Made by a program: the position numbers and the translations under genes
Notes under the pieces: generated by a model
The model's input: only the letters and a program-made list of their open reading frames with translations
The model's database searches: none
Told to the model about the DNA's origin: nothing
Part shown: positions 1 to 6,788 of the stretch, one piece after another
How the letters are laid out: every line of letters begins with the position of its first letter
Numbering within the stretch: position 1 is the first letter of the stretch
Virus record (IMG/VR): IMGVR_UViG_3300037242_000101
Location: 1 to 39,163 of that record
Source of the DNA: a virus
Length of the DNA stretch: 39,163 nt
Strand: one strand, 5' to 3'

Positions 1-33
1 GCCATCGCTGATCTTCTGGAGGCAATCGAATGA
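1..33 (+). CDS. C-terminal tail of the gene that starts at 38696
   Basis: Eleven codons, ending in TGA at 31-33, encode AIADLLEAIE. They continue without a frame break from codon 156 of the gene that runs off the right edge. The stop overlaps the ATG at 30-32 as ATGA. There is no start codon here, so this only makes sense as the end of a gene split by the window boundary. Confidence 0.8.
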   Translation, partial: AIADLLEAIE

Positions 34-209
34 CCCCCGACGAACTCCAACAGCTCGCCGTGCGTCTCTACCACGAACTGATGTGCGCTCACAGGGAAGC
101 TAAGAACACATCCCGCAGCGAGCGCGCACCGATTGAAGCGCGCATAGCGCAGATAGCCGTGGACCTGAAAGACACGCTCGATAAGCACAAGAGGGTAAGG
201 CATGGATAA
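30..209 (+). CDS. Small early protein, 59 aa, unknown function
   Basis: ATG at 30 is preceded by GGAGG with a suitable gap and overlaps the upstream stop. The 59-residue product starts MTPDELQQLAVRLYHEL and is helical and charged, with no transmembrane segment. Its last codons overlap the start of the next gene at 202 by 8 bases. It belongs to the tightly packed early operon, and I do not recognise a family. Confidence 0.7.
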   Translation: MTPDELQQLAVRLYHELMCAHREAKNTSRSERAPIEARIAQIAVDLKDTLDKHKRVRHG

Positions 210-417
210 TTGCAGAGTTTGCGGCATGGACTTCAGCAGCCCGTCGATGGGCGGTCCAGGTATTTGCCCGGCGTGTGACTGTGGCATCCAGCCTGACAGC
301 ATCAATCATCCGAAGAATCTGCCTGAGTTTGGGCGCTATCGGTTCACGCCAAATGTCCCGAGCCTAGAGGATATTCGCCGCATCGTTCGTGAAGAACTTG
401 ACCGAGACAACAAGTAA
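202..417 (+). CDS. Small zinc-ribbon-like early protein, 71 aa
   Basis: The N-terminal half has CRVCGMDF followed by CPACDCG: two CxxC pairs spaced as in a zinc ribbon, with an extra Cys. The C-terminal half has YRF, then SLEDIRRIVREEL, a likely amphipathic helix. The early gene at 37154 carries a similar YRF-SLEDLRRVV stretch, so the two may share a helix module. The Cys pairs suggest a metal-bound nucleic-acid or protein contact; the target is unknown. Confidence 0.7.
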   Translation: MDNCRVCGMDFSSPSMGGPGICPACDCGIQPDSINHPKNLPEFGRYRFTPNVPSLEDIRRIVREELDRDNK

Positions 418-427
418 AGGTGAAAAC

Positions 428-571
428 ATGAACGTCAGATTTAACGTGGTTGGCGTGAGTCTGGATCGTAGAACTGTCGATCTTCACCGCCGTCACGACT
501 CCATCGTGCGCCAGCGCTTTGCGTGGAAGGTTGCACGCAACAGGAAAGAGCTTAAGAGGGTTTCCCGATGA
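428..571 (+). CDS. Small basic early protein, 47 aa
   Basis: ATG at 428 follows AAAGGTGAAAAC, a good ribosome site. The 47-residue product is Arg-rich (LDRRTVDLHRRH, then ARNRKELKRVSR) and ends at TGA 569-571 inside the next gene's ATG (ATGA overlap). There are no Cys and no membrane segment. The charge would suit nucleic-acid binding, but nothing more specific can be said. Confidence 0.6.
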   Translation: MNVRFNVVGVSLDRRTVDLHRRHDSIVRQRFAWKVARNRKELKRVSR

Positions 572-702
572 GTGGGCCGGAGGACGACGACAGAGACGAC
601 CGCCAGCTATCTGAGCAGTCAGAACTGGAACAAGGGTGGCTCGGGACTGACAAAGGTTATCTGGAGTGGCTTGACTCTCTTGATCTGGGAGAACGCGAAT
701 GA
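568..702 (+). CDS. Very acidic early mini-protein, 44 aa
   Basis: The gene is locked between neighbours by ATGA overlaps at both ends (568-571 and 699-702), which supports it despite its size. I count 15 Asp/Glu among 44 residues, clustered at the N-terminus (GPEDDDRDDR) and spaced through the rest. Small acidic early phage proteins are sometimes DNA mimics that block host nucleases or repressors. That is only an analogy here. Confidence 0.65.
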   Translation: MSGPEDDDRDDRQLSEQSELEQGWLGTDKGYLEWLDSLDLGERE

Positions 703-1169
703 GCACTGAAAAGACCGGGACCGTCACGGCTCGAGGTGTGAGTAAGAACGGCAAACCGACCATCACACTTGATGGGTCCTTGTACTACGCAGGGGGAACC
801 GATCTGACCGGACTCGCCATCGGGGACCGTATCCAGTTCTCCGCCACCTCATTCGCGGACGGCAAGCTCTGGGGAATAGACAAGGGCTGGAAGCTCATAG
901 AGCACGCTCCAGAGGCCCAGAAGTACCCCCCATCTACCCACGCCCAAGGGCCAACAGCGGCTTACCAAGGACAAGGCCCTCTAACTGCCGGGCTTGCCGT
1001 GAACGCCGCTCCTGCGACATCTGGCGCCGGCCTATTGGCGGTAACCGACGTCGAGCGCCCTTGCGTCTCAAACTGGGGGGCAGAACTCATTAAGGCTGGA
1101 GTGGTTAAGGAACCAGCCGACTTAGGAATCTGGGTCAATGCTGCCCTTCACGCTCTGCGGGGAACCTGA
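699..1169 (+). CDS. Early protein with possible OB-fold N-terminus, 156 aa
   Basis: Residues 1-75 are beta-rich with spaced glycines (GTVTARGVSKNGKPTITLDG, then a GLAIGDRIQFSA segment). This pattern is compatible with an OB fold. A Pro/Gly/Ala-rich linker covers about 76-115. The last 40 residues form a separate conserved-looking block with SNWGAELIKAG and ADLGIWVNAALHA. OB fold plus flexible linker plus C-terminal block recalls single-strand DNA-binding proteins, but the acidic SSB tail is absent. It is the only early gene that looks like a replication accessory factor. Confidence 0.65.
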   Translation: MSTEKTGTVTARGVSKNGKPTITLDGSLYYAGGTDLTGLAIGDRIQFSATSFADGKLWGIDKGWKLIEHAPEAQKYPPSTHAQGPTAAYQGQGPLTAGLAVNAAPATSGAGLLAVTDVERPCVSNWGAELIKAGVVKEPADLGIWVNAALHALRGT

Positions 1170-1306
1170 TGAAATCTTCTCACTTTGAGGACAAGCGGAA
1201 GTTTGCCCGTTGGTTGGAAAGGAACGGCCACCACGTGGCCTTGATGATTCTTCTGTTGTTCTTTCTTGTGCAGTGCGCTCATGAAGTCGCACGGACTAGC
1301 CCATGA
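1169..1306 (+). CDS. Single-pass small membrane protein, 45 aa
   Basis: ATG at 1169 overlaps the previous stop by one base, and the TGA at 1304-1306 overlaps the next ATG (ATGA). A charged N-terminus (MKSSHFEDKRKFARWLERN) precedes one hydrophobic segment, VALMILLLFFLVQC, and a short tail. The positive charges before the segment predict N-in topology. The role is unknown; early phage membrane mini-proteins can act in superinfection exclusion or host takeover. Confidence 0.65.
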   Translation: MKSSHFEDKRKFARWLERNGHHVALMILLLFFLVQCAHEVARTSP

Positions 1307-1485
1307 CCCCCGTGGCCCGAGAATACGCCGACCGAGTGCGTGAAGCGTTCTTCGGCGGCAATGACCGGGCTATCAGAGATATCTACGCAGAACTGAATGA
1401 CGATCAGGACTTGTTGCTCGAGGTGTGGGGAGTGTTCCCCGCGACCATGCGAGCGCAACTGAAAGAGATTATCTCACGTGATTGA
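1303..1485 (+). CDS. Small acidic helical early protein, 60 aa
   Basis: The gene is coupled to both neighbours (ATGA at 1303; the stop lies inside the next gene's start region). The sequence has EYADRVREAFFGGN, an acidic DLLLEVWGVFPATMRAQL middle and no Cys. It reads as a two-helix domain. No family is recognised. Confidence 0.65.
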   Translation: MTPVAREYADRVREAFFGGNDRAIRDIYAELNDDQDLLLEVWGVFPATMRAQLKEIISRD

Positions 1486-1798
1486 CGATACCAGGCTCTC
1501 GGCCGCATTGGACTTGCTGTCCTCGACCGACGAGGAAGCTGCCGAACTGAAAGTGATGGCGATGAGGAAGGAATATCTGGTTGACCTGAAGCGCAAGCAA
1601 CTGTTCCTGACCTCGGAAGGAAACATCGAGGTTCGCAAAGCCTTGGCTGAGTCATCCCGTGAGGTTCAGGATTCCATTACCGTTTATCTGGACGCGACCG
1701 TGGAGTTTGAAAAGCTCAAGGCCAGAAGAACTACTGAGGCTCTGATCGTGGAAGTCTGGCGGACCCAATCTGCTAATCAACGCATGGGTAACGTATGA
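1478..1798 (+). CDS. Coiled-coil early phage protein, 106 aa
   Basis: GTG at 1478 overlaps the previous gene by 8 bases. The protein is almost wholly helical, with heptad-like spacing (STDEEAAELKVMAMRKEYLVD, later VQDSITVYLDATVEFEKLKARR). It ends in LIVEVWRTQSANQRMGNV, a C-terminus I associate with a common family of about 100-residue phage early proteins. That family is widespread in phages but has no firm function; an association with recombination genes has been noted elsewhere and is not visible here. Confidence 0.75.
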   Translation: MIDDTRLSAALDLLSSTDEEAAELKVMAMRKEYLVDLKRKQLFLTSEGNIEVRKALAESSREVQDSITVYLDATVEFEKLKARRTTEALIVEVWRTQSANQRMGNV

Positions 1799-1992
1799 CT
1801 CTCTCCGACGCCGCTATCCGCGCCCGCGCAGGAGCGTACTGTGAATGCAAAGGGATTTGCGGTGACAAGCATCCTCGCTCACGCTGTCGTCGCGGTAACA
1901 CGACTGGGAGTACATTTCAGAATCTGCTGATCCTGAACGGCAAGCAGTACTGTCGTCTGTGCGCGCAGAAGATTAAGGAGAGAATGCTATGA
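1795..1992 (+). CDS. Cys-rich HNH-like N-terminal fragment, 65 aa
   Basis: The start is ATGA-coupled. RARAGAYCECKGICG resembles the first strand-turn of HNH endonucleases (CECxGxCG), and further Cys occur at SRCRRG and YCRLCAQ. The catalytic His-Asn-His part is absent, so this is a zinc-binding mini-protein or a shortened relative rather than an active nuclease. The frame is intact from start to stop, so it is not a pseudogene by sequence. Confidence 0.7.
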   Translation: MTLSDAAIRARAGAYCECKGICGDKHPRSRCRRGNTTGSTFQNLLILNGKQYCRLCAQKIKERML

Positions 1993-2189
1993 CTACTCCG
2001 CTGTCCACTGAACCCCTGAGCATCAGTGAGCTTGAGGCCGGCGCGACTGGCTTGTCAGCGCAGGGCTATGACATTGAGCAATGGTCCAATGGAATGTGGT
2101 TCGTGCGCACCCCTCAAGGCGAAGGTACTGAGGTACCGGAGGAAGCGGTAGCGGGCGCTATCGCCGAATTGTTTCGGAGGTTCTTCTGA
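1989..2189 (+). CDS. Small early protein, 66 aa
   Basis: The start is coupled (ATGA at 1989). The opening MTTPLSTEPLSISEL resembles the opening of the acidic gene at 38137 (MNTPLTSEPHFNEL), suggesting a shared N-terminal segment. The middle, GYDIEQWSNGMWFVRTPQGEG, looks like a small beta hairpin, followed by a helical acidic stretch and an Arg/Phe end. Function unknown. Confidence 0.65.
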   Translation: MTTPLSTEPLSISELEAGATGLSAQGYDIEQWSNGMWFVRTPQGEGTEVPEEAVAGAIAELFRRFF

Positions 2190-2818
2190 TGACCGAAGCT
2201 CACCTGCCTGCAGAGACGGTGACCATCCTGCGCGCTGTGGGTGAACGGCTACGCATTCAAGGCGAGTACGGCCCGGGCTGGTCTGACGTTGCTGACGCGA
2301 CCGCCTGCGACTTGGGTGCCGCCGAGATTGATCGGCTTCGTGCGGCGCTGGAGCGGATCGCAGCTGGAATACACCGCGCCGTAAACAATCCGAAACAATC
2401 CATTGCGGAGTCCTCAAATCCCCTCAACGGATTGTTACATAGGTTGCAGGCTGACGGGGGACGATACCTGCTATCAGTTGGCTTAACGCACGCGGAAATG
2501 GATGCCGCCGAGAAACCGACTTTTGGAGGCAAAGCCACCCAACGCTGGCTCACCGACAAGGAACGTACTGCCCTGTGCCAGTTGCTCGAAGGTGAGCATT
2601 ACATCTCATGCGAACAGCATGGTCTTGTGCCGGACCTCGCCGCGTTAGACCACAAGTGCTATGGCTGCGAGATCGAGCGCCTGCGGGCGGCGCTGGAGCG
2701 AATCCACAACCTCGCTTTCAGCATGGGCGGACCCGATAGTATCTTCGATATTTCCCGTGAAAGCCTGCGAGGCGCTGACGAGATTCAAGCAATGGCCAGA
2801 CAAGGAGACGAACAGTGA
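2189..2818 (+). CDS. Early protein with duplicated coiled-coil motif, 209 aa
   Basis: The gene has one-base coupling to the gene before it. It carries two copies of a short helix: EIDRLRAALERI near residue 47 and EIERLRAALERI near residue 163. DNA identity between the copies (about 2327-2366 and 2670-2709) shows a within-gene duplication or fusion. Between them is a segment with CEQHG and CYGCEIE, a possible metal site. Such RLRAALERI helices recur in many unrelated phage early proteins and probably mediate self-association. No catalytic motif is seen. Confidence 0.7.
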   Translation: MTEAHLPAETVTILRAVGERLRIQGEYGPGWSDVADATACDLGAAEIDRLRAALERIAAGIHRAVNNPKQSIAESSNPLNGLLHRLQADGGRYLLSVGLTHAEMDAAEKPTFGGKATQRWLTDKERTALCQLLEGEHYISCEQHGLVPDLAALDHKCYGCEIERLRAALERIHNLAFSMGGPDSIFDISRESLRGADEIQAMARQGDEQ

Positions 2819-3216
2819 GAACGATCCTACTGGCGGCCGCGCTGCTCGCGGTGGCGGCGTGCAGCGACCCGTATAGCAATACGCAAAAATGCATCATGGA
2901 CCACGACCCAACCGGGCAGCTCTTCCGCGCAACCTGCCCTGACGGCAGGGTCTACACCCGTCAAGACATTGAGGGTGCGCTGCCGCCCGCCATCGGCTCG
3001 ACGATGGGAACCAGCACCCGCATAGGGCCAGCCGTGCAGCCGGGGCTGGAGGTCTGGCCTTGCCACGCTCGCACGGACAGGGGCGCCTGCCGCCTGACGC
3101 TCTCCGACGACGCCGGCAAGCAACTCGCCCGCATCGACATGCGTACCGGCGACGCCGTCATCAATGATTCCACCGCGGTGCGCATCGTGATCCATGCCAC
3201 GGAGAAGCTGCCATGA
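2815..3216 (+). CDS. Predicted lipoprotein, 133 aa
   Basis: GTG at 2815 overlaps the previous stop (GTGA). The N-terminus MRTILLAAALLAVAAC is a short type II signal peptide with a lipobox ending AVAAC. The acylated Cys is residue 16, and the +2 residue is Ser, which predicts the outer membrane. The mature part has four more Cys (KCIMD, TCPDG, PCHAR, ACRLT), enough for two disulfides. An early phage lipoprotein could alter receptors or block superinfection, as known lipoproteins of some other phages do. This one matches none that I recognise. Confidence 0.75.
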   Translation: MRTILLAAALLAVAACSDPYSNTQKCIMDHDPTGQLFRATCPDGRVYTRQDIEGALPPAIGSTMGTSTRIGPAVQPGLEVWPCHARTDRGACRLTLSDDAGKQLARIDMRTGDAVINDSTAVRIVIHATEKLP

Positions 3217-3398
3217 CCGACCTCGCCACCAAGATCCTCTGGCGCGCGGAGACCAAGCGTCAGGCCCGAGCCAAAGAATCTCGCCGTGAGCGTTGGGAGA
3301 CGCTTGGCTGTGCTTTAGCGCTTATCGTGACGGCTGTCGCATGGGCGGTTGTGTGGTGGGTGACCATGCATCCGCATATCACGCGGCTGACATGGTGA
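3213..3398 (+). CDS. Small inner-membrane protein, 61 aa; last early gene
   Basis: ATGA coupling to the lipoprotein gene. A long basic N-terminus (AETKRQARAKESRRERW) is followed by one transmembrane helix, ALALIVTAVAWAVVWWV, and a short exported tail. The order lipoprotein-then-membrane-protein is the reverse of a usual spanin pair, and it sits in the early, not the late, unit. A partnership with the lipoprotein is plausible only because the two genes are coupled. Confidence 0.7.
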   Translation: MTDLATKILWRAETKRQARAKESRRERWETLGCALALIVTAVAWAVVWWVTMHPHITRLTW

Positions 3399-3422
3399 AG
3401 CCCCCAGGAGCCACGTATAGCC

Positions 3423-3914
3423 TCAAGGTAAGCCGAACTCCTGCCATGTGGTCTGAGCTACCGCGCTCACTAAGGTGGCCGCTGAGACCGGCGTGATCTT
3501 ATTAGCGGGGGTATAGACTATCGGCAAGAGACCGGAAACCTCATAGCATCGGATGTCCAGTTCGTCACAGAACCAGGCATCCTCATCGCGCCAGTTACGA
3601 TTGATGACGAAAGCGAAGATCGCGAGCTTGTCGTAAGGTTTACCGACCTGCGCCGAGGCAAAATCGTAGAAATCAGCCGCCTGCTTATCGGTGCAGACCG
3701 TCGTAAATCTCACTCTGAACGACCAGACTTCGTAATCGTCAGGCCTGATCTGTACCCCCGGAGGCTTGCCACCTATGGTGTCCGAGCGGGCTCCCAAAAG
3801 CGTGCCATCCGGAAGCACGATGTCGCAATGGCTGAAGTGTCCTGCCCCAAACATCTCAATCGCTTCAGCTCCCCACCCAGGACCGCGAACGTATTGAGAT
3901 ATGACCTTAGCCAT
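3423..3914 (-). CDS. YiiX/NlpC-P60-like permuted cysteine peptidase, 163 aa
   Basis: The last gene of the late operon. It shows the signature order of permuted papain-fold amidases: an early His in FSHCDIVLPDG (His29) and a later Cys in AWFCDEL (Cys116), with GKPYDKLAIF in between. Enzymes of this fold cleave amide or ester bonds in peptidoglycan or lipids. There is no signal peptide, so it would act in the cytoplasm or as a virion part. The start overlaps the upstream papain-like gene by 8 bases, so the two cysteine-peptidase folds are co-translated and may be functionally linked. Confidence 0.7.
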   Translation of the reverse strand: MAKVISQYVRGPGWGAEAIEMFGAGHFSHCDIVLPDGTLLGARSDTIGGKPPGVQIRPDDYEVWSFRVRFTTVCTDKQAADFYDFASAQVGKPYDKLAIFAFVINRNWRDEDAWFCDELDIRCYEVSGLLPIVYTPANKITPVSAATLVSAVAQTTWQEFGLP

Positions 3915-4689
3915 TGACTGATTCGTTCAGTGCCACCATTTGCGCCTGCCAATCGGCGATCGAAAGTCCCGCTGGGGTTGTGCCATTGGCTTTGACGAAA
4001 TCCCCGTCGATGAGCCCGTAGGCCTCATCCACAAAGGCTTCAAAGAACGCTGGCGTCATGGTGTAGAAGTTGCCCCAGGAGATGACGACATAGTTTCCGG
4101 CCGCATCGTAGCCCACAAGAATCACGCAATGGCCACCGATGATGCTTTGGTCGCCAGACGGCGTGAGGTCCCACACGCAGCCCGCAGCGGTGAGGCCGTC
4201 CTCGAGGAACTGTGGGACGTTGAATCCGATATAGCAGACCCCGCAATCAGCAATCGTGCGACGGATGTCCTGGGGCTTGGAGGGGTCAACCTCAACGAAC
4301 GCGGTGAGCTCGCGTCCATTGAAGCCTGTCTTCATCCAATAGGTCAGAACATTCTGTTCGATACCTCCTTGGTCAGTCCTAGGGTCCGCTGGGCTGTAGC
4401 CACACGCAGCCTCGTAGAGCATCAAGACGGCGGAATCATCGGGCGTTTGCATCGCCAGCAGCGCATTGTAGGTCCAAACCTGCTCGGCGTGTCCACACCC
4501 CGCGCAGGTACAGTCACCGAGCGCCCCGGCCCCTGCATTGAGCATGGGGCCCAAGTTTGCAGGCATCCCGGCGCCATAGTTGATAGCCGCTGGAATGGGA
4601 GGCAGCGTTACGCCTGCGATGAGGGCAGAAAGGTGGGGTACCGCAGGATTACGAGCCCGCGGTCGCCGGCCATACTTCACTCCAGTCAT
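3907..4689 (-). CDS. Papain-like (C1/C39-type) cysteine peptidase, 260 aa
   Basis: Catalytic elements are visible in order: ALGDCTCAGCGHAEQVW (Cys60, possibly Cys62), IIGGHCVILVGYD (His187) and ISWGNFYTMT (Asn207). The segment YSPADPRTDQGG and the overall 260-residue length match a papain-fold family found in phages and bacteria. No propeptide or signal peptide is present. It sits between an exported Fn3-like protein and the YiiX-like gene at the 3' end of the late unit, where tail accessory or host-wall enzymes are often found. The substrate is unknown. Confidence 0.75.
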   Translation of the reverse strand: MTGVKYGRRPRARNPAVPHLSALIAGVTLPPIPAAINYGAGMPANLGPMLNAGAGALGDCTCAGCGHAEQVWTYNALLAMQTPDDSAVLMLYEAACGYSPADPRTDQGGIEQNVLTYWMKTGFNGRELTAFVEVDPSKPQDIRRTIADCGVCYIGFNVPQFLEDGLTAAGCVWDLTPSGDQSIIGGHCVILVGYDAAGNYVVISWGNFYTMTPAFFEAFVDEAYGLIDGDFVKANGTTPAGLSIADWQAQMVALNESVNG

Positions 4690-5108
4690 CAGCTAATCGC
4701 GAAATTCGTCACTGGGTTAGGTATCGCCGGAGCCGCCGCGGGGAAAGTCTTGCAAGCCTCCGTGCTCGGCACGCTGTCCCCGTTGGCATCCACCACCACA
4801 AGATATACGTAGGCGGTCGAGCCCGCAGTCAGACCAGTATTGACCACAATAGGGGAGCCCGTGAGGCCGCTCGCTACCTGCACCTCTGATCCGGAGGTCG
4901 CTCCTTGGAACACGGTATAGGTCAGAGGCAGCGTGATCGCAGTGCCGTTGGTATTGGTCGTGGGAGCTGTGAACGTCAGCGTGATGGTGGGGGCCACCCC
5001 CTGAGCACCTTGGATGCATGTAGTAGCTGCCGTTACGCTCGCCGGTAGTCCTGCATGAACCGAGCCAGCGAACGCAAGGAGCGCGAGCAACCGGATGAAG
5101 GTCCGCAT
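4689..5108 (-). CDS. Exported fibronectin-III-like protein, 139 aa
   Basis: TAGGAGAACGAA precedes ATG 5108. Residues 1-19, MRTFIRLLALLAFAGSVHA, form a clear Sec signal peptide cut after SVHA. The mature part is one beta-sandwich-like domain (TLTFTAPTTNTNGTAITLP, then YLVVVDANGD) with two Cys that could pair (TTCIQG and EACKTF). The TAPTTxTxG motif also occurs in the next gene upstream, which lacks a signal, so these look like an exported and a cytoplasmic copy. It may be a secreted adhesion or decoration module. Confidence 0.7.
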   Translation of the reverse strand: MRTFIRLLALLAFAGSVHAGLPASVTAATTCIQGAQGVAPTITLTFTAPTTNTNGTAITLPLTYTVFQGATSGSEVQVASGLTGSPIVVNTGLTAGSTAYVYLVVVDANGDSVPSTEACKTFPAAAPAIPNPVTNFAIS

Positions 5109-5117
5109 TTCGTTCTC

Positions 5118-5459
5118 CTACGCAGTGAATACCGCGGTGACGCCCGGTGCGCTGGGCGCAGCGAGAGCGCTTGGGGGAACGGTAACGGAAGCTACTCCAG
5201 CAGCGCTCACGTTTCCCTCGATGTCAGTCACCACAGCGCTGTAGTTGTCCGTGGAGCCAAAGTCCGGGGAGCTGTCCGTGAAGGATGCAGAGGCAGCGAC
5301 TGGCGGATTGACTCCCAAGGTATCCCAGGTCGCGACTACAGCAGCTGTAGCGGTGCCGTCCGCCTTGCTAAGCACGATGGAGGCGATATCGCTAAGCGCG
5401 AGCGCCGAGCCATCGGTACGGGTAGTGGGGGCAGTTATGGTAACGAGGGTACTGGACAT
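5118..5459 (-). CDS. Fibronectin-III-like virion accessory protein, 113 aa
   Basis: I place the start at ATG 5459 because GGAG lies 8 bases upstream. An in-frame ATG at 5558 would couple to the previous stop (ATGA) and add a His-rich 33-residue leader, but it has poor ribosome-site spacing. The body (ITAPTTRTDGSALALSDIAS, then YSAVVTDIEGNVSAAG) is an Fn3/Ig-like sandwich, paralogous in motif to the exported gene just downstream. Similar modules decorate tails or capsids in many phages. Confidence 0.65.
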   Translation of the reverse strand: MSSTLVTITAPTTRTDGSALALSDIASIVLSKADGTATAAVVATWDTLGVNPPVAASASFTDSSPDFGSTDNYSAVVTDIEGNVSAAGVASVTVPPSALAAPSAPGVTAVFTA

Positions 5460-5554
5460 TTGGAAAGCTCCATGATGGTGATGTTGATGGTGAAATGCGG
5501 CCCATATCAGCGGTGCCGACGGTGGGCACCACCAGTGTGAACGATGCCGACGTC

Positions 5555-5968
5555 TCATCCCTTTGCCGTGCTCAGCTGCTGTACATAGTAGGTAGCCACA
5601 GCATCAATCTGCGTCAGGATCAGATCGCCATTCACGGCCGTGAGTTTGCCGATGATCGTGGATTCCAGTGCCGCCAGCTGTGTGGCAAAGGTGGCCAAGA
5701 GCTCATTCAGCACCAAAGCTGCGGCCGGGTCCTTGACGGTAGCGAGCAGATTCTGGATTGCGGTCTGAAGGTCCGTGACCCCGGAGGCTTCCCCGGTATT
5801 CACCTCGATCAAGGCTCCGGTGAAGCCTGCAATGGCCTTCGCACGGGCTAACTGAGCCGGTACTCCTGACTGGCCGAGAATATCCTTGGCAACGATGTAT
5901 TGGAGGAGTCCAGCACCGAGCGCCAGAAGCGGGTCCACGGTCGGCAGGACAGGAAGGGGCGTGTTCAT
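5555..5968 (-). CDS. Late protein of unknown function, 137 aa
   Basis: A good ribosome site, AAGGAGATTCC, precedes ATG 5968. The protein is rich in Ala, Leu and Thr, predicted mostly helical (LQTAIQNLLATVKDPAAALVLNEL). It has a hydrophobic N-terminal stretch (LALGAGLLQYIVA) too weak to call a signal peptide. It lies between the lysis genes and the Fn3 genes. I do not recognise a family. Confidence 0.6.
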   Translation of the reverse strand: MNTPLPVLPTVDPLLALGAGLLQYIVAKDILGQSGVPAQLARAKAIAGFTGALIEVNTGEASGVTDLQTAIQNLLATVKDPAAALVLNELLATFATQLAALESTIIGKLTAVNGDLILTQIDAVATYYVQQLSTAKG

Positions 5969-5989
5969 GGAATCTCCTTAAGGGTTGAA

Positions 5990-6130
5990 TCAATCTTCGT
6001 CATCGTCATCTGGCTCGGCAGCCGGTGTCATATAGGTCATGCAATCGCATATGCTGCAGGCGCCGGTCTGTCCTTCGTGATCGCGCTTGCCATGACCGCA
6101 AATACAAGGCTCGACGGGTTGTTTGATCAT
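5990..6130 (-). CDS. Zinc-binding mini-protein, 46 aa
   Basis: A short gene locked to the membrane-protein gene upstream by an ATGA overlap at 6127-6130. It has CICGHGKRDHEG followed by CSICDC, a compact set of Cys/His ligands, and ends in an acidic PDDDDED tail. The ligand pattern is strong for a metal knuckle. Its place in the lysis cluster does not itself imply a lysis role. Confidence 0.65.
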   Translation of the reverse strand: MIKQPVEPCICGHGKRDHEGQTGACSICDCMTYMTPAAEPDDDDED

Positions 6131-6378
6131 TTAGATTGTCCAGATGTGGTTGGGGGCAACGAAGGCGCAGTGTTACGTTTGATCTGCGCAACTACGACGA
6201 TAAAAATGAGGTTCGCGATTGAACACCAGTGAAAAGCAGTAGGCGACATGAGTGTCGGATCAAGTGTAATCGTAGCGAAAACAGCCTGCAATGTAGCGAG
6301 GATCGTAATGGCGTTCGACCACCCCAGCCATACCACATAACGGAAACTGAAATAAGCCGGCACGGGATCATCCGTCAT
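6127..6378 (-). CDS. Putative holin, two membrane segments, 83 aa
   Basis: The start codon overlaps the endolysin stop (ATGA at 6375-6378). Two hydrophobic helices are visible: NAITILATLQAVFATITL and IANLIFIVVVAQI, followed by a charged C-terminal tail. Size, two-helix topology and direct coupling to the lysozyme fit a class II holin, which would open the inner membrane for the endolysin. Holins share little sequence, so the call rests on topology and position. Confidence 0.6.
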   Translation of the reverse strand: MTDDPVPAYFSFRYVVWLGWSNAITILATLQAVFATITLDPTLMSPTAFHWCSIANLIFIVVVAQIKRNTAPSLPPTTSGQSK

Positions 6379-6788
6379 GTCGTACTCCCGGTGAGAAGCA
6401 TGTGCGCGAGCACGGCATAGCGTGGACCCAATTCAAGGTTTTTGACACGGCACTGGGCAGCAGCGTTAAACCAATCCCCGATGGATAGGTAATGGATCAT
6501 GGAAGGGAAAGCTAAGAGTCCCGAAAGCCCATCGTTGAATGCGATATCCAGACACACCCGCTGGCGCACAGGGTCCAGTTGGACGTACCAAGGGATGCGC
6601 ATAAGCGCCTGCTCAAGCTCCTGAACCTGTGCCGTAAGAAGTGCCGATGCCGCAAAGGGACTGATCCCGGCGTCAATATTCCACCCGTACCCTATGCTCG
6701 TATGCCCTTGGGTATCGGTATACTTGGTCGCCCGGAATCCTTCTTCGGTCTTGAGGGAAGGCAATAGCAGATCAAGCGCCGTGCTCAT
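6375..6788 (-). CDS. Endolysin, T4-lysozyme-like (GH24) muramidase, 137 aa
   Basis: The N-terminus carries the GH24 layout: Glu16 in KTEEGFRA, Asp25 in YTDTQGH, then TSIGYGW. Aligning on T4 lysozyme (Glu11, Asp20, Thr26) puts Ser31 where the catalytic Thr normally is, with a Thr just before it. Later, DPVRQRVCLDIAFNDGL matches the family's central helix. It would cleave the MurNAc-GlcNAc bond of peptidoglycan. There is no signal peptide or SAR segment, so release would need a holin, and candidates flank it on both sides. Confidence 0.85.
   Translation of the reverse strand: MSTALDLLLPSLKTEEGFRATKYTDTQGHTSIGYGWNIDAGISPFAASALLTAQVQELEQALMRIPWYVQLDPVRQRVCLDIAFNDGLSGLLAFPSMIHYLSIGDWFNAAAQCRVKNLELGPRYAVLAHMLLTGSTT

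Noticed and set aside
2815-3398. Lipoprotein plus membrane-protein pair as a spanin system
   Set aside because: The order is reversed relative to normal spanins, the lipoprotein is too long and Cys-rich, the membrane protein has only a short exported tail, and the pair sits in the early unit.
3940-4812. Long plus-strand open frame (290 codons) opposite the papain-like gene
   Set aside because: It mirrors the coding pattern of the minus-strand gene, which has the Cys-His-Asn motifs and coupled ends. The plus product has no domain and no ribosome site.
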